A DNA stretch of 52,088 nucleotides, from assembly GCA_902778935.1 (NCBI GenBank), contig CACYZT010000010.1, positions 1 to 52,088 of the forward strand, written 5' to 3'. The DNA is from an uncultured Bacteroidales bacterium. GTDB taxonomy: Bacteria; Bacteroidota; Bacteroidia; Bacteroidales; Paludibacteraceae. Made by a program: the position numbers and the translations under genes. Within the stretch, counting starts at the first letter, position 1. Each line of letters begins with the position of its first letter. Under the pieces are notes generated by a model that did not search any database, had not been told where the DNA came from, and saw only the letters and a program-made list of their open reading frames with translations. Shown piece by piece: positions 15,286 to 20,887 of this stretch.

Positions 15286-16542
15286 ATGGATTACATTCGA
15301 CGTGAGATTTATTTGAATAGATTGATTGCACGACGCAACAATGGTGAAGTGAAAGTCATAACCGGCCCAAGACGTAGCGGAAAGTCATGGCTGTTATCGC
15401 ACGTGTATTATGATTATTTAGTGGAGACAGGTGTGCCGGAAGACCATATTATCGCCTTGTCTTTTGATCAAGACGATGAGAATATGCGTGAAGATTTGTT
15501 GGAAGTGTCATCTCTTAAAACGTACCTATACGAGCGCATACAAAACCAGGAGAACTATTATCTGATGTTGGATGAGATACAGGAGGTGATGGGTTTTGAA
15601 CGTTTGGTTAACGGGCTGAATGCCAAGCCGAATATAGATGTATATGTCACCGGAAGTAACAGCCATCTCCTGAGTTCGGACATAAACACCCTTTTCCGCG
15701 GACGAGGTGATGAGGTACATGTGTTTCCGCTTTCGTTTGGCGAGTTCTGCACGAATAGAACGGAGCCGCTGAATGAGTTATGGAAAGAATATTACACGTA
15801 CGGAGGCCTTCCTGGATTGCGAAATCACGGCTCTGCAGAGCAAAAAGTGAATTACTTGCAACGCCTATGGAAAAAGACTTATCTGGCGGATGTGATAGAG
15901 CGGCATAAGTTACGGAATGAAGATTTGCTGGAGAACTTGGCAGATGTGCTTTGTTCATCTGTCGGTTCATTGAATAATCCAACCAAATTAGCAAACACTA
16001 TTCACTCGATTAAGCAACAGAAAGCAGATCGTGAGACAGTAGAAAAATATCTCTCTTATCTGGAGGATGCTTTTTTGTTTGAAGCCGTCAAGCGATATGA
16101 CATCAAAGGGAAGCGGTATTTTGAATCGATTAAAAAATATTATTCCGTTGATATTGGTCTGCGCAATGCGCGTTTGAATTTTCGCCAGCAAGAGTTGACG
16201 CATATTATGGAAAACATCGTCTATAACCATTTGCGGATTTTCGGTTATCTGGTGGATGTGGGTGTTGTGGAAGTGCGTGAGATGAAAGATGGCAAGCAAC
16301 AACAAACGCAATACGAGGTGGACTTTATTGCTACAAACGGTCAGGAGAAATATTACATTCAATCGGCATTTCGGATAGACGATGAGGTCAAACGAGAGCA
16401 GGAACTGCAATCATTGAAACGGATAGATGATAGCTTCCGAAAGGTGGTTATAGTGGGTGATGACATCGCTCCTTGGACAGACGAAAATGGTATAACGTAC
16501 ATCGGTCTGTTCCAATTCTTGCAAAAAGGATTACATTCCTAA
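15286..16542 (+). CDS. AAA ATPase with C-terminal DUF4143 domain
   Basis: 418 residues. The N-terminal P-loop ATPase has Walker A GPRRSGKS (27-34) and Walker B YYLMLDEIQEV (about 90-100), followed by a VTGSNS sensor-like segment. The C-terminal half fits DUF4143, which resembles PD-(D/E)XK nucleases; VDFIATNGQEKYYIQ near the end is the likely core. The role of these proteins is unknown, although they are frequent in accessory regions and often occur singly in Bacteroidota. It stands alone, convergent with the DUF262-HNH gene, and has its own promoter and possible operator. Confidence 0.85.
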   Translation: MDYIRREIYLNRLIARRNNGEVKVITGPRRSGKSWLLSHVYYDYLVETGVPEDHIIALSFDQDDENMREDLLEVSSLKTYLYERIQNQENYYLMLDEIQEVMGFERLVNGLNAKPNIDVYVTGSNSHLLSSDINTLFRGRGDEVHVFPLSFGEFCTNRTEPLNELWKEYYTYGGLPGLRNHGSAEQKVNYLQRLWKKTYLADVIERHKLRNEDLLENLADVLCSSVGSLNNPTKLANTIHSIKQQKADRETVEKYLSYLEDAFLFEAVKRYDIKGKRYFESIKKYYSVDIGLRNARLNFRQQELTHIMENIVYNHLRIFGYLVDVGVVEVREMKDGKQQQTQYEVDFIATNGQEKYYIQSAFRIDDEVKREQELQSLKRIDDSFRKVVIVGDDIAPWTDENGITYIGLFQFLQKGLHS

Positions 16543-16552
16543 CACAAACACA

Positions 16553-16580
16553 CGGGCGACTCATTGCATTGAGCCGCCCG
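16553..16580. terminator. Hairpin between convergent genes
   Basis: CGGGCGACTCA (16553-16563) pairs with TGAGCCGCCCG (16570-16580) with one mismatch and a 6-nt loop. It sits between the ends of the ATPase and nuclease genes and could stop both transcripts, although no long T-tract follows on the plus strand. Confidence 0.5.
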
Positions 16581-16612
16581 CTTGTCACCTTTGTACTTGG
16601 TACTTAGTCACT

Positions 16613-17695
16613 TTATTTACTACTTTTTCTACGGTTACAATCTCTGCACAACATTTGGCAGTTATCTGGCGTAGTATGTCCACCTTGCGACCAAGGTGTA
16701 ATATGGTCGGCTTCCATTTCTTCAATCTCGAAATGCTTGCCGCAGATAGGGCAGATTCCTTTCTGTTTCTCGTATTGGCGTCGCTTGGTATTACCATCAA
16801 ACGCACGAATCTGTAAATGCCGTTCGTCCGCATCAAAGACATACCAATAAATGCCTTTCTGATTGCCGACATCGGAGTCCTGAATAAGTTCGGAAATACG
16901 TTGCTCCATTTCCTCAATATTGATGTGCTCGGAGCCGTATTTATTGTAGATTGCACCCCAGTCCACACCTTTCATCACAGAGCGGTACTTGAACTTGGCT
17001 TGCACCCAATTGATAACTTGCTGGAAATAGAGCCAAAGAGCCGTAGCATCGGAGTCTTTGATGGAATGTTCCGCCATGTATTGCTCGATTTGTCCACCGC
17101 TAATCCAGTCCAGTACGGTTTCCAAATAATCCTGCTGAATAGGCGAGCCTGTGAGATATTTGTTTCCCATGAGGTACGCACCGCAGTTGGATTTGGAGAA
17201 ATAGCGTTTGGCATCACTCAACCACGGAGAAGCATACACCGCATTCAGCAGTTCTTGGTTCGTCAGTTTCTTTCCGGCTATATTGATGGTCTTGAACCAT
17301 TTCAGTTTCTCTTTGTCCGAACCGGTACAACGATAGATGTAGAGTTCGTAGTTGAGAATCTGGTCTTTTTCCTCTTTGGTGAGGTTGTCAAAATAACGGA
17401 ACAAGTGCGCGAAGTCGCCGTTCACGTACTGACAAATAGAAACGGTACGTTGCTGACCGTCAATAATCTCAAAAGTGCCATCATCGTTAACCGACCAATA
17501 CATCACATTGAGCGGAAAATCCTGCGTAATGGTATCAATTACTGCGTCGCGCTCTTTGTCGTTATAGACGAACTCGCGTTGAAACGGCGGACGTACGTCC
17601 AATTTGCCGCCATAGGCTTTCACACCTGCTTCCTGATTGTCCACGTAGCCTTCTGTCAGCTCGCGAACGGTAATTTTGTGTAATTCTATCTTCAT
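16613..17695 (-). CDS. DUF262 protein with C-terminal HNH nuclease domain
   Basis: 360 residues. The N-terminal DUF262 (ParB/GmrS-like) domain has PFQREFVY (about 37-44) and the family motif DGQQR (79-83), which in GmrSD and SspE takes part in nucleotide binding or hydrolysis. The C-terminus is a complete zinc-stabilised HNH nuclease: CPIC (315-318), EADH (328-331), then CxxC and N in CRDCN (350-354). It starts 6 bp after the stop of an adenine methyltransferase, so it is very probably the nuclease of a restriction-modification-like pair. Whether it cuts unmethylated DNA (type II-like) or modified DNA (type IV-like, as GmrSD) cannot be told from sequence. Confidence 0.85.
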   Translation of the reverse strand: MKIELHKITVRELTEGYVDNQEAGVKAYGGKLDVRPPFQREFVYNDKERDAVIDTITQDFPLNVMYWSVNDDGTFEIIDGQQRTVSICQYVNGDFAHLFRYFDNLTKEEKDQILNYELYIYRCTGSDKEKLKWFKTINIAGKKLTNQELLNAVYASPWLSDAKRYFSKSNCGAYLMGNKYLTGSPIQQDYLETVLDWISGGQIEQYMAEHSIKDSDATALWLYFQQVINWVQAKFKYRSVMKGVDWGAIYNKYGSEHINIEEMEQRISELIQDSDVGNQKGIYWYVFDADERHLQIRAFDGNTKRRQYEKQKGICPICGKHFEIEEMEADHITPWSQGGHTTPDNCQMLCRDCNRRKSSK

Positions 17696-17701
17696 GGCTT
17701 T

Positions 17702-18757
17702 CTATTTTTTGCGACGGATTAAAATGCGTTTATATAGACCTTTACCATTAAGAACCGGTGCATCATACCTATTCCAGGGTTTCTTTAATTCATCCAAATA
17801 TCCATCCCCACCTCTGTCTGTGGTCCAAATAATCTCAAATTGATGAGGGTTATATTTATCTAAAAATGTAATAGGAACTCCCATTACTCCATCGTAGTCA
17901 ATAGGAATGTCAGAAACTTTTCCAACTTCTATAGCATTATAATTATCGTATTGTGGGTATTCTTCTGGTGTATAATGTTTGTACAAAACTAATTCTTCAT
18001 GGCGTTTTGGATTGTCTAAATTGGTATACCAACAAATAGTACCGAGACTTCTCCATTTTTGTCCAGTTTCGTCTACCCAATAACGAGTGGGGCGAGGTTC
18101 AAAGTAATCAGGTACTCTAAAACTCATATCACCAAATTTGCAACCTAACCAAAGTTCGTTGTTTTTAATATAGGAAAAAATATCTTTATAGGTTAGAGAA
18201 TTTTGATTGCCAATAATAAGAAACTGTTTTTGATATTTCATTAAGAGTGCTACATATTCCCTAAACAGAGAGAAGGGTGGATTGGTGACAACTATATCGG
18301 CTTCTTTAAGTAATTCTATGCACTCTTTTGAACGAAAATCACCATTTTCTTTTAATAATGAAAGGACATTTTTGTCGTTTTGAATAAGATATTGTACATC
18401 TGAAAGATTGATAGCCCCATCGCCATTTACGTCCGTTACTTCAGTTATTTCCACTTTATAGGCAATCTTCTTTGGTTCGCTTTCTTCAATCTCAAATAAC
18501 AATGGCAACTCATCGCCTGCAATAGGCGAACCATTATAACAAGTAGCAATCAGTTTTTTCAAACCAAGTGCATTAAAATTTAGCGCAAAATACTTGAAGA
18601 AATTACTCTCGTAAGGATCGTCACAATTACAAAGTACTACTTTCCCATGAAAGTGTTGCTTGTAGTATTTGAGTTCTTTTTCTATATCCACTAATTGCGT
18701 GTAGAACTCGTCTTGTTTTGCATCTTTTGCAGCTCCTAAACTTGCATTCTTTGCCAT
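17702..18757 (-). CDS. Adenine-specific DNA methyltransferase, EcoRI family
   Basis: 351 residues. It resembles the EcoRI-type N6-adenine methyltransferases: KQDEFYTQLVDIEKEL near residue 14, CNCDDPYESNFFKYF (about 43-57) and the catalytic TNPPF (158-162). Residues 109-120 (DVNGDGAINLSD) form an EF-hand/dockerin-like calcium loop between motifs. The gene is clearly richer in A and T than its neighbours, suggesting recent transfer. The start is the ATG at 18757, two bases after one arm of a 13-bp inverted repeat. It is the first gene of an operon with the DUF262-HNH nuclease. Confidence 0.88.
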   Translation of the reverse strand: MAKNASLGAAKDAKQDEFYTQLVDIEKELKYYKQHFHGKVVLCNCDDPYESNFFKYFALNFNALGLKKLIATCYNGSPIAGDELPLLFEIEESEPKKIAYKVEITEVTDVNGDGAINLSDVQYLIQNDKNVLSLLKENGDFRSKECIELLKEADIVVTNPPFSLFREYVALLMKYQKQFLIIGNQNSLTYKDIFSYIKNNELWLGCKFGDMSFRVPDYFEPRPTRYWVDETGQKWRSLGTICWYTNLDNPKRHEELVLYKHYTPEEYPQYDNYNAIEVGKVSDIPIDYDGVMGVPITFLDKYNPHQFEIIWTTDRGGDGYLDELKKPWNRYDAPVLNGKGLYKRILIRRKK

Positions 18758-18758
18758 A

Positions 18759-18795
18759 TGGATTGATAGTTGTTTTGTGCAAAACTATCAATCCA
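18759..18795 (-). promoter_or_regulatory. Perfect 13-bp inverted repeat over the methyltransferase promoter (candidate operator)
   Basis: TGGATTGATAGTT (18759-18771) and its exact reverse complement (18783-18795) flank an 11-bp spacer. On the minus strand the -7 element TAGTTTTG (18780-18787) lies in this repeat, and TTTG at 18806-18809 is a possible -33 element. The expected transcription start (near 18772) falls between the arms, so a bound protein would block transcription. Confidence 0.6.
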
Positions 18796-19055
18796 CCAAC
18801 GGGCACAAAAAAGTGTGAACCTCTATTCGCGTTCACGAAGGAGCCTAGGAAGAACCTCCGCCTACAACCCATAGAGAGTCCACACATGTGTGAACTTTAT
18901 TGGATTGTAGTTGGAATGTCCCGTTTTAGGCACATCCGTGAAGCATTTACCCGTTTCGTTGAGAAATCAGTTTCCTAGGCTTTTTTCTTTTCGAACGCGA
19001 AATAATAGTAATGCTTATTATTTTAACATGTTATCGCGCAACGCTTTGCGCTTGT

Positions 19056-19093
19056 ACTCTCTTTTTTACGCTGCAGAGATCAGCGGTAGTTGT
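19056..19093. repeat. 38-bp direct repeat flanking the toxin-antitoxin module, copy 1
   Basis: Matches 19832-19869 at 35 of 38 positions, same orientation, 776 bp apart. Both contain TTTTTTACGCTGCAGAG. The two copies bracket the toxin-antitoxin genes. Confidence 0.8.
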
Positions 19094-19135
19094 ACGTCAT
19101 GAGCCGAGGTCGGTCTATTTGCCTACAGGCGGAGG

Positions 19136-19408
19136 TTATTTGTCTTCGTAATGACCATAGGCAGTCAAGACATTCACATGTACTTCTGTTTCGAAGATGC
19201 GATACACCAATCTATGTTTTTTGGTAATTTGGCGACTCCACCGTCCCTCCGGCTTTCCTTTCAAGGGTTCGGGATGACCTGTACCGGTTTTAGGATGTAT
19301 CCGAAGTTCATCTATAAAAACAGCTACCTTCTTATACGCAGAAGGTTCGAAACGCTGCAATCGCTGTAGGTCCTCAATAGCACGAGGAGAATAAATAATC
19401 TCGTACAT
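19136..19408 (-). CDS. YoeB-family toxin (ribosome-dependent mRNA interferase)
   Basis: 90 residues, the RelE/YoeB fold. YoeB toxins bind the ribosome and cut mRNA at the A site. The pattern WSRQITKKHRLVYRI and the C-terminal GHYEDK match YoeB, with the family's Glu (in PEPLKGK), Arg (in HRLVYR) and the C-terminal His-Tyr all present, so the toxin looks intact. Its ATG shares one base with the antitoxin stop (TAATG), the usual coupled order antitoxin then toxin. Confidence 0.9.
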   Translation of the reverse strand: MYEIIYSPRAIEDLQRLQRFEPSAYKKVAVFIDELRIHPKTGTGHPEPLKGKPEGRWSRQITKKHRLVYRIFETEVHVNVLTAYGHYEDK

Positions 19409-19659
19409 TACCCTACTCGCTTTAAAAAGTCATCTAAAGATTCATTGGGTAGCATTTTTATGCCTTTTCCTTGACGGATGTCATCTTCGGCTTCATCCAA
19501 TTTGGCATAAAATTCCTCCTTCGTCATACAAGTAGGATCTTCGGTCATTTGCTTAACTAATCGGCTAAGAGACTTAGCTGCTTTTCTAAGCATAGACTCA
19601 TCGCTTGACAAAATCGCCAAGTTACGATAGATATCTGAGTTTAATTGTAAAGCCGTCAT
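19408..19659 (-). CDS. Antitoxin of the YoeB-type module
   Basis: 83 residues, acidic, mostly helical. It does not show the typical YefM/Phd N-terminus (MxxxxYSExR); instead MTALQLNSDIYRNLAILS suggests a short DNA-binding or dimerisation part, followed by an acidic, probably disordered toxin-binding tail. The role is inferred from size, position and overlap with the toxin. I chose the ATG at 19659 because a strong Shine-Dalgarno AAAGGAGG lies just upstream, rare in Bacteroidota, and because the promoter at 19689-19720 excludes the longer open frame. Confidence 0.82.
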   Translation of the reverse strand: MTALQLNSDIYRNLAILSSDESMLRKAAKSLSRLVKQMTEDPTCMTKEEFYAKLDEAEDDIRQGKGIKMLPNESLDDFLKRVG

Positions 19660-19688
19660 AAAAACCTCCTTTGCAACAAAATTTGCTG

Positions 19689-19720
19689 CAAAGTTACACA
19701 AAAAAAATGACACTCGCAAA
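19689..19720 (-). promoter_or_regulatory. Bacteroidota promoter for the toxin-antitoxin operon
   Basis: On the minus strand TTTG (19717-19720), 20 bp spacer, TAACTTTG (19689-19696). Transcription should start near 19682, 23 bases before the antitoxin ATG. Confidence 0.75.
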
Positions 19721-19831
19721 TAAAAGTGCCATTTTCTTGAATTTTTAGTATATTTTGGCTTATTACGCTTTTTCTTTGGCGCTCGCTTGCGCCATGTATT
19801 ATGTCCTTCTATTTAACGTCAGTAAGTGACG

Positions 19832-19869
19832 ACTCTCTTTTTTACGCTGCAGAGCTCGGCGATAGTTGT
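19832..19869. repeat. 38-bp direct repeat flanking the toxin-antitoxin module, copy 2
   Basis: Second copy of the repeat at 19056-19093, 35 of 38 identical. It lies just downstream of a minus-strand promoter-like sequence near 19890-19915. Confidence 0.8.
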
Positions 19870-19987
19870 TTTGTTAAACCTTTGCGACGCAAAGGTACTA
19901 CCTTTTTTTCATATATGCAAATTTGTAAGGTAGATTTTGTGATTAGTCCACAAAATAGAATAAAATGTAATTTTTTTGCTTAATTTC

Positions 19988-20018
19988 TTGCATATGTCAA
20001 ACTTTTGTTGTACCTTTG
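19988..20018 (+). promoter_or_regulatory. Bacteroidota promoter for the tRNA and tmRNA block
   Basis: TTG (19988-19990) followed by CATATG, 20 bp spacer, TACCTTTG at 20011-20018. It is followed by an approximately 70-base leader before the tRNA. Confidence 0.8.
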
Positions 20019-20091
20019 CACGCTTTTTCGTCTGAGGAGCAGAATTTGCCCATTTGGCGGAAGGCGGTTAGTGAGGCGTAGTGACGCCTCG

Positions 20092-20166
20092 GGTCCCATA
20101 GCTCAGTTGGTTAGTAGCACCTGACTCATAATCAGGGGGTCCTTGGTTCAAGCCCAAGTGGGACCA
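20092..20166 (+). tRNA. tRNA with anticodon CAU (Met, or Ile2 after lysidine modification)
   Basis: Acceptor GGTCCCA pairs perfectly with TGGGACC, discriminator A, no encoded CCA. Anticodon stem CCTGA/TCAGG with loop CTCATAA. T arm CTTGG/CCAAG. The D arm has one extra T (TTAGTAGC), leaving three paired bases. CAU may be elongator Met or Ile2; I cannot separate them with confidence. Confidence 0.85.
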
Positions 20167-20179
20167 CTCGCGCAAGCGA

Positions 20180-20568
20180 GGGGCTATCTGGTTTTGACAG
20201 CAGGTAGAATGGTTGTGTAAGCACGCCGAGCAATGAGGCAACGCTCGTAAATCTCGCTTCGAAGCATAACTGGCAACACTTCTTATGCTCTCGCTGCTTA
20301 ATCGAAGTACAGTAGATTAGCCTTTTCGGGTGCAAGGCGCCTGAACGAGACGTCACTCCAAGCCGAGTCTGTGGGCTGAAAGGGTATAGTGGCGCAGGAA
20401 TTCACAGAATAGATGTCGCAGGCTGCGATGCGTAGTCGAAACTTTAGCAGATAAGCCGGTAGTTGGTGGCTTGGGTCTTGCTGCCGGACGAAAATGCAGG
20501 CCAAGATAAGCGTGTAGAAAGCGCAAGTGTTCCTTGTTTGGACGCGGGTTCGACTCCCGCTAGCTCCA
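20180..20568 (+). ncRNA. ssrA: Transfer-messenger RNA
   Basis: tmRNA rescues ribosomes stalled on broken mRNAs and tags the product for breakdown. The tRNA-like ends pair: GGGGCTA at 20180-20186 with TAGCTCC at 20561-20567, followed by A. The 3' T arm reads CGGGTTCGACTCCCG. The tag frame GGC AAC ACT TCT TAT GCT CTC GCT GCT TAA (20272-20301) gives GNTSYALAA, close to other Bacteroidota tags (GETNYALAA type). It lies 13 bp after tRNA(CAU) and is a common integration site for mobile DNA. Confidence 0.95.
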
Positions 20569-20612
20569 CACAAATGTGGAACGCGCAGTCGTGCGAGTAG
20601 TAGCGTAAGCGA

Positions 20613-20685
20613 GGGGTATTAGCTCAGTTGGTAGAGCGTAACGTTCGCAATGTTAAGGTCAGGGGTTCGACTCCCCTATACTCCA
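20613..20685 (+). tRNA. tRNA-Ala (anticodon CGC)
   Basis: 73 nt. Acceptor GGGGTAT pairs with ATACTCC including the G3-U70 wobble that identifies tRNA-Ala. Anticodon loop TTCGCAA (CGC). T arm AGGGG/CCCCT. The last 19 bases before the discriminator are repeated at 20727-20745. Confidence 0.93.
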
Positions 20686-20726
20686 CTAAAAGGCATGGGT
20701 TGGGTACGATTATTGCAAAAGCAATT

Positions 20727-20745
20727 TTCGACTCCCCTATACTCC
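20727..20745 (+). repeat. Duplicate of the tRNA-Ala 3' end (att-like)
   Basis: TTCGACTCCCCTATACTCC here is identical to 20666-20684, the T loop and acceptor 3' strand of tRNA-Ala. Such 3'-end copies are left by integrases that use tRNA genes. Only about 42 bp separate the copies, so if an element was here it has been lost. Confidence 0.8.
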
Positions 20746-20760
20746 CTCGCGCGAGCTACG

Positions 20761-20804
20761 GCTCGATACGATTCGCGACCTTGTCGCTCATAAGAATCTT
20801 CGCC
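20761..20804 (+). repeat. tRNA-associated hairpin repeat, copy 1
   Basis: 44 bp matching 51586-51629 at 38 positions. Core GCGAC-CTT-GTCGC hairpin inside an outer, partly paired ATACGA arm. Both copies follow tRNA genes by about 20 to 80 bp. Confidence 0.65.
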
Positions 20805-20887
20805 GTGCTCTCGCTCTCCGATTAAAACGCACTCCGTTAGCATTTTAATCGGGATAGTATCGTAAATCCATTAATCGTAAAATTTAA

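Larger units (their letters stand above)
18758..19135. other. Intergenic region between methyltransferase and toxin genes
   Basis: No gene recognised. It holds the inverted repeat at the methyltransferase start, an 11-bp inverted pair (AACCTCCGCCT at 18853-18863 and AGGCGGAGGTT at 19127-19137), AGCCTAGGA/TCCTAGGCT near 18843 and 18971, a GCGCAA/TTGCGC hairpin near 19036-19051 and one of the two 38-bp direct repeats. It reads like remnants of an inserted element. Confidence 0.5.
19660..20091. other. Intergenic region between the antitoxin gene and the tRNA/ssrA block
   Basis: No gene seen. Contents in order: the antitoxin promoter, small hairpins (GGCGC/GCGCC near 19780 and CGTCA/TGACG near 19818), direct repeat copy 2 (19832-19869), a minus-strand promoter-like sequence with TACCTTTG near 19890-19897 preceded by TTTGCATATAT, and the plus-strand promoter of the tRNA. 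The minus-strand promoter has no gene of its own and would read through the repeat towards the antitoxin. Confidence 0.55.

Noticed and set aside
18853-19137. Possible miniature inverted-repeat element with 11-bp ends
   Set aside because: The ends match perfectly but there is no target-site duplication and no second copy in the window, so I do not call it a mobile element.
19801-19983. 60-codon plus-strand frame containing direct repeat copy 2
   Set aside because: Runs antisense through a promoter sequence; composition is that of non-coding DNA, although the shared peptide with copy 1 is noted as a finding.
20298-20573. Small minus-strand frame inside ssrA
   Set aside because: Lies entirely inside the tmRNA; such antisense frames are common false annotations.
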